A stretch of 64,000 bases of DNA from Seriola aureovittata (GCF_021018895.1 NC_079386.1:19200052-19264051), one strand, 5' to 3'. Positions 1 to 12,078 are shown, counted from the first letter of the stretch. Numbers and translations are program-made. Notes: a model not told the origin generated them from the sequence alone.

Positions 1-66
1 AACTTAACGCCCTAATATCTTCATAGGTCTCTCTTATCACAGTTTTACAGTATCAGTGAAACACAA

Positions 67-72
67 TTTATT
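67..72 (-). terminator. Poly(A) signal of ZNF-A
   Basis: AATAAA on the minus strand, about 100 bp after the ZNF-A stop codon. The spacing fits a short 3' untranslated region. Confidence 0.55.
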
Positions 73-172
73 TTCTCCGACATTGAGTTTTGAGGATTAT
101 TGTTAATCTCAGTGAGTCGGGACACGGCTAGCACAACAGACATAAGGCAGGAGAAACAGTTAGCTTGTGTTT

Positions 173-1144
173 CTAACTGGCGTGGACACGTTGGTGGATT
201 TTCAGGATACTCGATCTACCGAACGCTTTCCCACACTTTTCACAAACATATGGTTTCTCTCCGGTGTGAATCCTCTGGTGGTTTTTTAGATCCCCTGACT
301 GTGAGAAAACGGCGCCACACTGGTCACAGCTGTACGGCTTCTCTCCGGTGTGGATGCGTTGGTGGACTGTATATTGACTTGAGGAACCAAAAGCTTTGCC
401 ACACTGGTCACAGCTGTACGGTTTCTCTCCCGTGTGAATACGTCGATGGGGTTTAACTTGACTTAAAGTCACAAAAGCTTTTCCGCATATGTCACAACTG
501 TACGGCTTCTCTCCAGTGTGAATACGTCTGTGAGGTTTTAATCTACTTAAACTCACAAACGCTTTACCGCATAAATCACAACTATATGGTTTCTCCCCCG
601 TGTGGAGGCGTTGGTGGATGTGTAACTTACTTGACGACACAAAAGCTTTCCCACACTGGTCGCAGCTGTACGGTCTCTCCCCGGTGTGAATGCGCTGGTG
701 ACGCTTTAAGCTACAGGAAGTCATGAAAGCTTTCCCACACTGATCACAGCTGTACGGCTTCTCTCCAGTGTGAATGCGCTGGTGAGCTTTCAAATTACCT
801 GAATTTGTAAAACTATTCCCACACTGATCACACCAGTAAGGCTTCTCTCCGAGGTGAACACGCTGATGGACTTTTAAATTGCCTAATTTCAAAAAAGACT
901 TCCCACACTGCTCACAGCTGTGCGGTTTCTCTCCAGTGTGAATTAGTTGGTGTCTTCTTAAGCGATATGCCACGGAGAAAGATTTCCCACAGCTGTCACA
1001 GCTGTACGGCTTCTCTCCACAGTGAATGAATTTGTGGTGGGTATTTAAATGACTTGAAGATGTGAAAGTCTTCCCACACTGGTCACAGCTGTGCTGCTTC
1101 TCTTTAGCGTGAACTCTCCGACGAGTCTTTGTGCGTCTCCGTTT
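173..1144 (-). CDS. ZNF-A zinc-finger exon (11 fingers)
   Basis: This is the single 3' exon of ZNF-A. It is open from the acceptor at 1145/1144 to the stop at 173. Each finger follows C-x2-C-x12-H-x3-H with aromatic-x-C starts (YSCDQCGKAF type). The order of the last nine fingers matches ZNF-B one to one. Their linkers are almost unchanged and most differences fall in the helix positions that contact DNA. Compared with ZNF-B, three fingers are missing near the N-terminal end of the array. Confidence 0.93.
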   Translation of the reverse strand, partial: KRRRTKTRRRVHAKEKQHSCDQCGKTFTSSSHLNTHHKFIHCGEKPYSCDSCGKSFSVAYRLRRHQLIHTGEKPHSCEQCGKSFLKLGNLKVHQRVHLGEKPYWCDQCGNSFTNSGNLKAHQRIHTGEKPYSCDQCGKAFMTSCSLKRHQRIHTGERPYSCDQCGKAFVSSSKLHIHQRLHTGEKPYSCDLCGKAFVSLSRLKPHRRIHTGEKPYSCDICGKAFVTLSQVKPHRRIHTGEKPYSCDQCGKAFGSSSQYTVHQRIHTGEKPYSCDQCGAVFSQSGDLKNHQRIHTGEKPYVCEKCGKAFGRSSILKIHQRVHAS

Positions 1145-4100
1145 CTATAGCGACAGACAGACAGAAAGAGAGCGAGGGAGAGAGAGAGTTAGATCTCATG
1201 GAGTGGTAAGTGGTAAAGCATAATCACATATAATCACATTGTTGTCTCTTTGTTTTTAAAAGTAATCTTTCACCGTTGTTTTTATAGTACTATGCAGTAA
1301 TTCATTCAGTCAGTGAAGAAGTGATTGTGGGGGGGGGGGGTACAAGAGTTCAGAGGAGGACATTAAGAAACAGGAAGATATGAACATGAACTAGTTCATT
1401 TTAATCTGTGTGTTGGTGAGTAAAGGAATGAAGTTTGATGCTGAACTCGCGTTTCTTCTACACTGGTAAATAAACAGCTGCTAATGTTAGCGATGTAGCA
1501 ACAGCAAAACTTATAAAAAGCTCCTTTAATGCGAAAGCCAGTGAACTAGGAAGACACTCAGTGGAGCACAAACTTCTCCCAAAGACACATTACAATGACT
1601 GATGAGAAGATTATAATCCTGAGTTAAAAAAGCCTCTAACAATGTTTAGGAAAGTGATAAAGAATAATCCTGGATCCTTGTCACCTAGATTTAATGTGCT
1701 CTTCCCTGATCAATCCCTCCACCAAGTTTGGTTCAAATCGATTCATACTTTTTACATACTTCTGCTAACAAGCAAACAAACCAACAAGAACAAGAACAGA
1801 CATCACACCTTCCTACAGATGCCTCCAAATTCTCAAACCAACCGTCCAAAGATTTTGTTAATGTCACATAAGAGACAGACGCAGAAATAAAATCTATTGA
1901 GAGGCTGAAACGATGAATTTGAATTCATGCTACAAATTATTAACAATCTCTTGAGCGCTAAATAGAGTTTCTAAGATGTAACTTCATTGAACTTAATTGT
2001 CGAGGAAATTCAAATTTGACACAGCAGCAACAAAAAGAAGTAAGAAATAAAATAAGAACAGAAAGAGAATGTAAAATAAATGAGATAAAACAGAGACACT
2101 ATATACAATATAAAAGGAGATAATTAAGTGTTTGAAGAGACAGTGAACTGACACTTGTTGCAGCTCTAGTTTCATTGTGCATTTTCCTAGAATCACAGGT
2201 TTGATGGACGTTATAGTTTTTTACAGTGAAACACAAAGATTTGGATCGATGACTAAAAGAAAACATGAGTCTCTTTCTCCTGAAAAGTCCTCAGCTCGTC
2301 TTCTTTGTCTCTGTCTGATCTGTGACTTTCATTAGAAACTGATCAGTGTTTATTGTTCTTACACGACATGTGACACTACTCAGAACTCCACTACAGTCAA
2401 AACCAAATATAAATGTAAGGTAAGCTCCTGTGTTCCCGCCATGTTGTGTGTGAAGAGTGCAGCTGCTTCCGGACTCTGTTTTCTGTCTGAAGCTGGTTCT
2501 AAACCGACCTGTTCAACTGATTCTGGGTCTCTGGTCTCTTCACAGCAGTCTGATGCTAATGCTAGCCATGTTAGCAAACGTCACTCACTTCACCTGAGAT
2601 TCACTCTGGTCACGTGACTCGTTTCAACATGAGCCCGGGAAAACAGACCAACACAAACACTTTGTATTTCTGATGCCACAAAAACCAGCGGATCAAACAC
2701 GGACCCTCCATCAAGTCCTGAACACTGACCTGTAGACCGGCGGGACCAGCGGCCTCCAGGCTCCGATGCTCCTGGTTCTCCTCCGTCGTCCCGGTCTGGT
2801 CGTTAAAATCTGGATCCTGGTTCTCCTCCTTTATGCCGACCTTCTCCTGGTCAGGGTCGTTGAAATCTGGGTCCTGGTGTTCCTCTTTCACCGCAGTCTT
2901 GTAGTGGTCCTCATCGATGAAATCTGGATCTTGGTTCTCCTCCTTAATTACAATCTTGTAGTGGCCCTGGTCAACAAAATCCGGGTCCTGGTCCTCCTCC
3001 TTTATTCCGTTATTCTCTTGGTCATTGTCGATGAAATCTGGATCCTGGTTCTCCTCTTTCATCCCGGTCTTGAAGAGGTCCTGGTCGATGAAATCCTGGT
3101 CCTGGTTCTCCTCCTTTATGCCGGTATTCTCTTGGTCATGGTCAATGAAGTCCGGGTCCTGGTTCTCCTCCTTCATCCCGGTCTTGTAGTGATCCTGGTT
3201 GAGGAAATCAAACAGAAATGTTCTACAATGGTTCCTTTAAGAACATTCCTGTGTTCTACAGTAAAACTAAGACTTATATTTTAATTAAACAGGAAAAAGG
3301 AATTGATGAAATTGAATGATGTAATAAACCTGTCAAACATTAAATTAAGTTTTCTTCTATATTTTTCATTCTTCATTATCAGAGAATAGAAAACGACATT
3401 GACTCTTAAAGTAAAATCTAAACATGGACGTGGTTAAATACAGATGTGTAAAGGAGGTGGTGTGTGTGTGTGTTGGGGGGGGGGGGTCATACATATATAC
3501 ATAGATAATTATGACATCTCAAAGAACAATTAGTTTTCCACTGTATACAGCACAACTTTCACCTTCGTAGAACTTAAAGTGTTCATAAGAGTCCTCATAA
3601 GACTAAGTGGGGGTTGTGGGTGGAGTCATCCCAGAACCCATCCTGTATCCCCCCATAAGGAAGGTGGACCGAGCCCCTGTGTGTTTGGACCGGACTCTGA
3701 ACTCTCACTGAACACTGGTCAGATCAGCTGACGACCATAACAGACACAAACACTGGCGGGAACAATCACTGCTGCGTGTGATTGTTGTTGGGCGCTTAAT
3801 AAACGACTTAACTTCATACCTGAACAACATCAACCTCCGGAACAAAGATACACGAACACAGGAAGCAAATTAAAGTTCCTCGACAGACGCCGGAAGTCCA
3901 GTAACATACATTTAAGTTACGACCGGTTACAGGCGCAAATAAAACGTCAAATCGCTGAAGATAAAAACGTTGACATGAAATTTAAATCTAAATCTGTTTA
4001 ACAACGAACACACCGGCCTCTGTTTGACTTTAAGTCTGTTGTCAAAGAACAGCGTCAGCTAGCTACGTTAGCTTCCGCCCGCCGAGCTAATGCTAGTTAG

Positions 4101-4311
4101 CTCCTCTTTTCTGACGCAGCGAAACAGGAAGTTGTTTCAAAAATATAAAACTGCCTCGGAAAAATGTAAAGTTACGGCCTCATTCACTGTATCATGTAAA
4201 ACTTACCTGGAAAGGCCCGATTATCAGAACAGAGTTCGACCAACCCGCAGTCTTTACGCTGCAGGATGAAAACAGGAAGTCCCGACAAATACCAGTGTCC
4301 GGGTGAAACAT
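173..4311 (-). CDS. ZNF-A: C2H2 zinc-finger protein with acidic KEE-repeat N-terminus (3 exons)
   Basis: Model: exon 1 4311-4207, exon 2 3194-2730, exon 3 1144-173, about 513 aa. Introns are GT-AG (donors CAG|GTAAGT and CAG|GTCAGT; acceptors CAACCAG and CTATAG) and all junctions are phase 0. Exon 1 encodes 35 residues from MFHPDTG to IIGPFQ, with no domain I recognise. Exon 2 encodes seven 19-residue acidic units beginning [MIV]KEE[NDH]QD. Exon 3 opens with a basic stretch (KRRRTKTRRR), then 11 C2H2 fingers joined by TGEKP linkers, ending HQRVHAS. Finger 1 has an x4 rather than x3 spacing between its histidines. Such proteins are nuclear DNA-binding regulators; the target is unknown. A near copy, ZNF-B, with the same exon design and start lies upstream, which supports this start. 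An ATG inside the finger exon is not needed, because the frame is open back to the acceptor. The protein type is certain; exon edges are likely. Confidence 0.85.
1145..2729 (-). other. Intron 2 of ZNF-A
   Basis: About 1.6 kb of AT-rich, non-coding sequence with a G run near 1330 and a few chance open frames. No exon or mobile element was recognised. Confidence 0.6.
2730..3194 (-). repeat. 57-bp coding tandem repeat, ZNF-A exon 2 (7 units)
   Basis: Seven head-to-tail units of 19 codons form a symmetrical phase 0-0 exon between acceptor CAACCAG and donor CAG|GTCAGT. The consensus unit is [MIV]KEENQDPDFIDQDHYKTG. I-K-E-E and V-K-E-E match the psi-K-x-E SUMO-conjugation consensus, with acidic residues following. 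SUMO attachment is an inference, not shown here. The opposite strand is also open and gives a leucine-rich shadow frame with no support. Confidence 0.85.
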
Positions 4312-7170
4312 GGAAGAGGAACATTGTTTCTGTTGTTACAAGTTCTGTGACACGATTAGAAATCTCAGCTATATCGCATGTCAAAGATTGATAACCACCC
4401 TCAATTATTCATATCCATAAACATTAATGATCCTGAATGAATCTTTCTCAATTATTAATATCATTCAAAAACATAATAGTCAAATTAAAGATCTTGCTTT
4501 TTTTAAAATAAAAATAATTTGTTTTTATAATGAGAAATAAAATAATTTGGGAATTCACCATTTGCTCCACCAATCCTGAAGACACCTCAGTAAATGTGGT
4601 TAGAATTTCTATTGACACTCAGTTACTCAGTTTTGACAAATAAACAAAAAGTGTAATTGAAAGTCTTTCTTTTTAGTCTTGAGTCTTAAATTAAGAAACA
4701 ACTAAAATAGCAATCTGTAGAAGAGAAATGAGATTCTTTAAGTTGCAGCTTTCCATGTTAACGTGGGACTGTTTTGTCAGCTGTGGGAAATACAATCTTG
4801 TTACTGATGTTGGCGACTAGGTCGTTAGAAGAAAGGAAAACACTCTCCATCAACATGGATATATTTAGCATGTGAGTCAGTTGATGATGACGTGGAGGAA
4901 CGTTAGGAGACGACACACAGTGAAGCTGTTTTGTACTTTTATGGAAAACTAATTATTCAGTGCAGCTGGAGGTCAGGTCTCACTCAGGCGTCCCAGCAGC
5001 TAATGAAACAGTCCTGAGGTCATTATGCTGCCAGGAGTGACTTCACTTTAATCAGCAGCATGTGTTTGAGACTACAGCAGTGATAACATGCAGACCGGCT
5101 GGAGGAGGGACAGTACAACCTGATGGGTGCACTGTTAGAGAGTTCATCATTTAAAATAATGATGTTTTGTGACTCGTCGTTACGAGTGAAAGAAGAAGCA
5201 GAGACCTCTGTTCATTTTTACAGATTTATTGAGTAAACCACATGATCAATATCTGATGCGTCTCAAAAAGAAAAAAGACTTAAAGTTGACTCCAGTCTCT
5301 GAAGCTCCTTTTCCACTGGATAGAATATTTTCAGCTCTTTATCTTCCCGTAAAAACAGCACTTTCCTTCGTTACATTTTCCTCAACAGCTGAAAGAGTGA
5401 ACTTACGGCACGCACGGTATTACGCCGCAGCTGAAGCCGCAGGTCAGCTGAGTGATCCAGAGGAGCTAAACTTCTTTGTTTAGACGGTAAGATAAAGAGC
5501 TGAAAATATCCCCCATGAAGCTTGATTTGAACAGATATGGGATCTTTTCGGTGGATATATTTAGCCCCGCCCACAGCAGCTCCTCTCTCTGCTCCTGCAC
5601 CGGTTCTCCTGCTGCTCCTCTAAACACACTGACTACACACGACAACCTCACACAACCCCAGCTATCCCTTTAAGGATGAAAGCGTGAAGCTGCAGACTCT
5701 AAATAAATTTCTAAAACACAACCACCGTCCACGGTCCGAACAGAGCGACAAACTCGACCGGCAGTGCGTGTTTTAAAAAACCTGATTAAGCCTGATAATG
5801 TGGGTGTGAAAAGGGAATCAGACGGAGGTCAGGAATCAGAGTTACTCACACTGACACTGTCTTTCTGATCAAAATCTTACAGGCACTATAAAGGCAACTA
5901 TCACAAGAAATCAAACACATCAGCACAATGACTATGCCACTAAATAAGACCAAAGCTTGTAGAGTATTAGGAAGACATTTCATTCCTTGTAGAAAACTCT
6001 TTAGAGAATTAAAGTCTGACCGTCACAGGTCACAACAGCTGGATTGAACTGGTTCAACTGGAGGGATTAGACTGAAATAAACATGTGCACATTGTGAAAG
6101 AGACAGCTGATTCAGACACTCCCCACATCTCATTGGCTGATACATTATCAGTTTTTATATCACAATATCAAACTCAACATTCCCCTTATAAATTCTGTGT
6201 CAGTCAGGCCGTGGTTCGTATCAGTTACCAGCTTCAGTTAGTGGTTACCGTCTGAGACAGAAAGTCGGTCGCTGTCAGTGGTGTTAGTAATTACACCTCT
6301 TATTACTTTAACATGTAGCGTTCATAACTTATTATTACACCGATAACTCTGATATTAGTAAAGAGTCGTATCTGCCTAAGAAGCATAAACCTAAAACCAC
6401 TGACACAAATTATGGTCAGTTTCTGGTGACAGCCATTCGCCATGGAAATGCATTTTTTATGACATCGGTTCAACATACAAATCACTTTCCTTTTTGTCTT
6501 TGTTGGTTTTACTCACGTTCATATTTTTAAGTTTAATTCCTACTGAGAGACGCAATTTCATATTGTAGCAAAAGCTTTTTAATCCTTTTCAATTGTGTTA
6601 CATTGGAGGTCAAAAAATGATTTTTAGTCCATTTTTTTAGTTGAAAACTCTAAAATATTTAGAGTTAAACAATTTGAAAATGATCAAAGTTTCATTTTTA
6701 AACCAGGACATCTATTCCAGGTTCTGCTCCCCACTGTCAGATGTAGTGACTCCCTCTGCCGTCAGCACACGTCGGTTTGGAAAGTCCGAGCGAATCGTAA
6801 GAAGAGAGACAATAAAAGGTTGTTGCCAGTGAAAATGCTGCATTCAAACACAAACAACCAGGAGATGAATTATCAACAGGAAGTGCAGTCTGTAAGTTAC
6901 TGGGATAATACAGTGAGTCGGGTTCAGCACCTTTGTGAACATCATAATCTCTTACAAACTGTTTACATTTTGAGGTTGACCAGTCCAAGGTTTCAAAGAG
7001 CAAAAAAAAATCAAAACTTTCCAAAGAGCTTTGACAAAATTTCTGTTTTTATCAAGCAACCTACCAACCAATCAGAGCTTGTCATACTCATGTGTCTCTT
7101 TACAGGATGGAGAAATGTGCTTTACATCCCAAACACCAGTGAAATCAGAGGTTTTTCATATGTGAACACA
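4312..7170. other. Intergenic: relic 3' UTR-like block and a small inverted-repeat element
   Basis: No gene was found. Sequence at roughly 4870-6020 resembles 11590-12420, the 3' end of the piggyBac-fusion gene, including a minus-strand AATAAA near 5223. It is therefore probably the abandoned tail of another copy of this gene family. A hairpin-type element lies inside it (5326-5510). The rest is AT-rich, with nothing recognised. Confidence 0.45.
5326..5510. repeat. Candidate MITE-like inverted-repeat element
   Basis: ATATTTTCAGCTCTTTATCT at about 5328 returns in reverse complement at about 5488-5510 (AGATAAAGAGCTGAAAATAT). The arms are about 26 bp and enclose about 135 bp. Paired ends around a short non-coding core suggest a non-autonomous DNA transposon. 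No target duplication could be fixed by eye. Confidence 0.4.
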
Positions 7171-7176
7171 TTTATT
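7171..7176 (-). terminator. Poly(A) signal of ZNF-B
   Basis: AATAAA on the minus strand, about 50 bp beyond the stop codon of ZNF-B. Confidence 0.55.
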
Positions 7177-7226
7177 GCTAGAAAACATCAGGCAGGAGAA
7201 AACAGCTGAACTGGCGTTGAGTGTTT

Positions 7227-8447
7227 CTAACTAACATGGACACGTTGGTGGATTTTCAGACTGGTCGACCTGCTGAAAGCTTTCCCACACTTATCACAGA
7301 TGAAGGGCTTCTCTCCGGTGTGACTCCGCCGGTGGTTTCTTAGATCCCCCGACTGTGAGAAAACGGCGCCACACTGGTCACAGCTGTACGGCTTCTCTCC
7401 GGTGTGGACGCGCTGGTGGACTATACACTGACTTGAAGATGAAAAAGCTTTGCCACACTGATCACAGACGTACGGTTTCTCTCCAGTGTGAATGCGTCTG
7501 TGGGATTTTAACTGACTTAAAGTCACAAAAGCTCTGCCACATGTGTCACAGCTGTGCGGTTTCTCTCCAGTGTGAATACGTTTGTGAGGTTTCAATCTAC
7601 TTACAGTTGCAAAAGTCTTTCCACACAGGTCGCAGCTGTACGGCCTCTCTCCACTGTGAAGGTGTTGGTGGGTGTGTAGCTCCTTCAGAGTCACATAAGC
7701 TTTCCCACACTGGTCGCAGCTGTACGGTCTCTCCCTTGAGTGAATGCGCTGGTGACGTTTTAAACTACAGGAAGTCATGAAAGCTTTCCCACACTGATCA
7801 CAGCTGTACGGCTTCTCTCCAGTGTGAATGCGTTGGTGGGTTTTTAAATTACTTAAGCTAGTAAAACTATTCCCACACTGATCACACCAGTAAGGTTTCT
7901 CTCCGAGGTGAACACGCTGATGGACTTTCAGGTTACTTAACTTCATGAAAGACTTCCCACACTGGTCACAGCTGTGTGGTTTCTCCCCAGTGTGAACAAG
8001 TTGATGCCTTCTTAAACGATCTGCCAGAGAGAAAACTTTCCCACATGTGTCACAGCTGTACGGTTTTTCTTCAGAGTGAATGTGTAAGTGGGACTTCAGG
8101 TGATATAACCTACTAAAAGTTGCCCCACATTGACTACAGCTGTAGGGTTTCTCTCCGGTGTGAATGCGCTGGTGGTTTTTTAAACTGCTTATAGCTGTGA
8201 AGGTGTTCCCACAGTATTCACAGCTGTAGGGTTTCTCTCCAGTGTGAATCCATTGGTGGGTTTTTAAATGACTTGATGTTGTAAAACAGTTCCCACATTG
8301 GTCACAGCTGTACGGTTTCTCTCCAGTGTGAATCCTGCGGTGGGTTTTTAAATTACCTGAAGATGTGAAAGTATTCCCACAGTGGTCGCAGCTGTGCTGC
8401 TTCTCGTTAGTGCGAACTCTCTTCTGAGCCTTTGTGCATCTCTGTTT
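7227..8447 (-). CDS. ZNF-B zinc-finger exon (14 fingers)
   Basis: The exon is open from acceptor ACCATAG (8449-8448) to the stop at 7227. It has fourteen complete C2H2 fingers. Several N-terminal fingers carry unusual second positions (CDHCGNTF, CEYCGNTF, CSQCGATF). The last nine fingers align in order with ZNF-A. Confidence 0.93.
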   Translation of the reverse strand, partial: KQRCTKAQKRVRTNEKQHSCDHCGNTFTSSGNLKTHRRIHTGEKPYSCDQCGNCFTTSSHLKTHQWIHTGEKPYSCEYCGNTFTAISSLKNHQRIHTGEKPYSCSQCGATFSRLYHLKSHLHIHSEEKPYSCDTCGKVFSLADRLRRHQLVHTGEKPHSCDQCGKSFMKLSNLKVHQRVHLGEKPYWCDQCGNSFTSLSNLKTHQRIHTGEKPYSCDQCGKAFMTSCSLKRHQRIHSRERPYSCDQCGKAYVTLKELHTHQHLHSGERPYSCDLCGKTFATVSRLKPHKRIHTGEKPHSCDTCGRAFVTLSQLKSHRRIHTGEKPYVCDQCGKAFSSSSQCIVHQRVHTGEKPYSCDQCGAVFSQSGDLRNHRRSHTGEKPFICDKCGKAFSRSTSLKIHQRVHVS

Positions 8448-10348
8448 CTATGGTGACGGACAGACATGAGGAAAGAGAGAGAGGGAAGAGTTAGATCTTA
8501 TGATGGAGTTGTTTATAACAAACACTTTGAGAACATCCAGAGACTAAAGCATCAGCTCTCAGGCATCAGATCAAACTGCATCATTTCTTAGACCCAACAT
8601 ACTTCAGGGCGTATCATCAGGTCTCCGGTCTTATGTCAGGGAGTTGGACTCTTTGCAGCTCAGGTATCAAATCTTAGTGTTTTTTTATTTTACTGATCAC
8701 TTACGGAAGTTTGTTAAAGTTAATACTTCCTGCTTGTTGAAAAGCAGACAAGCATATCTGATAGTTTTAATGCCTAAAGTCTGATAGCTGGTTCCTGAAG
8801 TCTGAGTCAGAATGACTAGTACTGGCAGAGTTAGGAGAACCGCCAGTAAACAAAGGGACTGACAGTTCTGACGGTTCTGACTTCGACTCCTACAGTCATT
8901 TTCACTTTTTAAATATGTACATCATGTTGCAGTTGTCAGGTTAAACCTACAGCTTTGAACATTATGTGTTGGATGATGTTTTTATCAAAATAAAATGAAC
9001 TTAAATGAAAAGGTCAAACATGAATCCTCAAGTCCTGAACACTGACCTGCAGACCGGTGGGACCAGCGGGCTCGTTGCTCTGGTGGTCCGCGTCCTGGTT
9101 CTCCTCCGTCGTCCCAGTCTTGTAGTGGTCCTGGTCTAAGAAATTCGGGTCCTGGTTCTCCTCCTTCATCCCCGTCTTGTAGTGGTCGTAGTCTATGAAA
9201 TCTGGATCCTGGTTCTCCTCCTTAATCACAATCTTGTAATAGTCCTGGTTAATGAAATCTGGGCCCTGGTTCCCCTCCATTATCCCACTGTTGTAGTGGT
9301 CCTGGTCGATAAAATCAGGGTCCTGGTTCTCCTCTTTCATCCTGGTCTTGTAGTGGTCCTGGTTGACGAAATCCGGGTCCTGGTTCTCCTCTTTCATCCC
9401 GGCCATGTAATGGTCCTGGTCGATGAAATCCGGGTCCTGGTTCTCCTCTTTCATCCTGGCCTTGTAGTGGTCCTGTTCGGTGAAGTCCAGGTCCTGGTTC
9501 TCCTCCTTCATCCCGGTCTTGTAGTGGTCCTGGACGGTGAAGTCCGGGTCCTGGTTCTCCTCCTTCATCCCGGTCTTGTAGTGATCCTGGTTGAGGGAAT
9601 CAAACAGAAATGTTCTACATTGGTTCCTTTAAGAACATTCCTGTGTTCTACAGTAAAACTAAGACTTATATTTTAATTAAACAGGAAAAAGGAGTTGATG
9701 GAATGAATGATGTAATAAACCTGTAACTCATCTAATTAATTTTTCTTTTATCTTAAATCAGATCCCTCAAAACAAACCAGAGAAGCAAATGAACTAAACA
9801 CCTCTGTCAAGATGCGTGTCCTCTGACTATAACTTGATCCTAACCCTGACCACCGAGAGGGGGCGCAACGGGAAACACAGACTTCTATAAAACACCGGAA
9901 GTCCCCTACAACACATTTAAGCTAATGCAACAAGTTACGGCCGGTTACAGGCGCAAATAAAATGTCAAATCACTAGAGAGAAACTTAAACCTTAAAGTTA
10001 AAGCTCTGAAATCCGTTTAACAACGAGGACACCGGCCTCTGTTTGACTTTAAGTCGTGGATGGTTCGTTCGTCTGTTGTCAAAGAACAGCGTCAGCTAGC
10101 TACGTTAGCTTCCGCCCGACGAGCTAATGCTAGTTAGTTCCTCTTTTCTGACGCAGCGAAACAGGAAGTTGTTTCAAAAATATAAAACTGCCTCGGAAAA
10201 ATGTAAAGTCACGGTGTCATTCACTGTATCATATAAAACTTACCTGGAAAGGCCCGATTATCAGAACAGAGTTCGACCAACCCGCAGTCTTTACGCTGCA
10301 GGATGAAAACAGGAAGTCCCGGAGTGTAATAACGTCCTGGTGAAACAT
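7227..10348 (-). CDS. ZNF-B: C2H2 zinc-finger protein with acidic KEE-repeat N-terminus (3 exons)
   Basis: Model: exon 1 10348-10244, exon 2 9586-9047, exon 3 8447-7227, about 621 aa, all junctions phase 0 with GT-AG ends. Exon 1 begins MFHQDVITLRDFLFS and ends LIIGPFQ; 35 codons, as in ZNF-A. Exon 2 carries eight 19-residue acidic units, one of which has lost its lysine (IMEGNQ). Exon 3 starts KQRCTKAQKR and holds 14 C2H2 fingers with TGEKP-type linkers, ending HQRVHVS. The frame is open across the whole exon, so an internal ATG start would wrongly drop six fingers. It is a tandem paralogue of ZNF-A, presumably a nuclear sequence-specific DNA binder with an N-terminal effector region. The target is unknown. 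Confidence 0.87.
9047..9586 (-). repeat. 57-bp coding tandem repeat, ZNF-B exon 2 (8 units)
   Basis: Eight 19-codon units with consensus MKEENQDPDFIDQDHYKTG, followed by the unique tail ending PAGPTGLQ before the donor CAG|GTCAGT. Unit number differs from ZNF-A (8 against 7), as expected for a coding minisatellite that changes length in whole units without shifting frame. Confidence 0.85.
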
Positions 10349-12078
10349 AGAACAACACGTTGGTTCCGTTGTTACAACACGTTAGTAATCTCAGCTATAT
10401 TGCCCGTCAAAGATTGACAACCACTCTCATTCATTTATAACCATTAACATCAATGATCGTGGATGAACCTTCTGATGATTCAGAATTAATTAATTTTCAC
10501 CACTTTATCCATCTTCATTGTAGGAGTTATTTTGTGATTGGACCAGTGTTGATGTCAGGGAAAGAGTTAAGCAAGCTGACCTGTCACTGTTATTATTATT
10601 ACCAATGATCTACTGGACACATGAATTTCTCCAAGGAGATAAATAAAGTATCTATCTATATATATCTACTCAAAAAACATGGACCAAGACAGGTCGATAT
10701 CACAGTCATAATAACTGAAAGATGTAAATACATGATCATATTGTTACTATAATTCGTTGGTATTTCATGATACTGAATCATTGTCCAGCGCATTCTGTTG
10801 TCTTTATTAATTTCACTTTTTTTATTGTGGAAAATTAAACAATCTTATTATATAGTATTTTAATGTTTTTCTTTGTCAAGATTGATCAGAAATACTTATT
10901 CATAACAAAAACTTTTAACGTTACTTCCAGTATATATATATATAAAATATAATCAAATGACTGTAAAGTTTATACTCTCGCCTTCCTTTGCAGGCCCGCG
11001 CCGACTTCAATCCGTCAGCTGACCATCAGAGGTATAAAAAGTAGTTGCTCTGCTCACTCAGTATGTTAAAATAAAAAAAAGCAGGTATGAACAAGAAAAC
11101 TGGAAAATGGCAAAGAGCTGGTCGACCAAGGAGCACACCAAGTCACCAATGTTCTCCAGGATGTAGGCGCACGTGTTTCCTTGTTCAAGAAACATCACGA
11201 CCACAGAAGTTATTGTACTCGGGCCTGAACACCTCAGAAACACATGATCTGATGATATACTTGCTCAGGATGGCATTACCTTCGGGTCACTGTTGACCAG
11301 GACGTGTCTTTTACTTCAGCCTTTTTCCACCTGACCATTACTGTCCTGTCTCTAAAGGAAGCTGAAAACCTAAAGAAATAAAACTTTATTATCAGGACGT
11401 CCCAATAACCGAGTGAAAAGCCTCCAGCTGATCCAACATGCTGCAGGTTTCTTCCTCTTTCTCTGGTATTTCTCACAGCTGCTGCACAATAACAGGCACA
11501 GTGTTTAAGACTGAATTCAATACAATCTATCAGTCATTGAAATTGCCGACAAATGACGTTGTTCAGGGAAAGGTGAATCAGTTTCATTGATGACATGGAG
11601 GAACATTAGGAGACGACACAGAAGCTGTTTCATAGTTTAACGGAGAACTAATTATTGAGTGCAGCTGGAGTTCAGATCAAACCCGTCCTTCACTAGAAAT
11701 ACAGAAATCTAATCGTGTAACAGTTAAATTACTGAAACACACACAATTACACTTTCATTTTACAATGAAATCGATCTCCATCCAGAACAACACACACACA
11801 CCTACTGAGCATGTGTGAGCCGGTGTAAACAGGAAGTAGATCGTCTCCTCTGCAGTAAATCCTCTGAAGGAGGAACAGCAAAGACAGTTGTAGCAGGAGT
11901 TTTCAGAATAAAACACAAACCCAGAGTTTTCAGAATAAAACAGGTCCAGCAGTTTCCAAACTCTGTTGGGGGGGGGGGGGGTCAGTACGACCTGATGGGT
12001 GCAGTAGGAAGGAGATGATTTAATAAATGTTTTTATCTTGTGAAAGAAGAAGCAGAGACCTCCATTCACTTTGACAGA
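10349..12078. other. Intergenic, no gene recognised
   Basis: AT-rich sequence with TA microsatellites near 10650 and 10930, a stretch resembling 4870-5230 at 11590-12090, and a G run near 11970. Short open frames around 11060-11300 match nothing I know. Confidence 0.5.

Noticed and set aside
2766..3284. Leucine-rich open frame on the plus strand (and a like frame at 9182-9676)
   Set aside because: It is the reverse strand of the KEE-repeat exons; the repeat composition keeps it open and it has no splice or domain support.
5229..5483. 84-codon plus-strand frame
   Set aside because: It overlaps the inverted-repeat element and a relic 3' end; no homology recognised.
11058..11296. Short frames on both strands
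   Set aside because: No recognised domain, no conserved partner elsewhere in the window.
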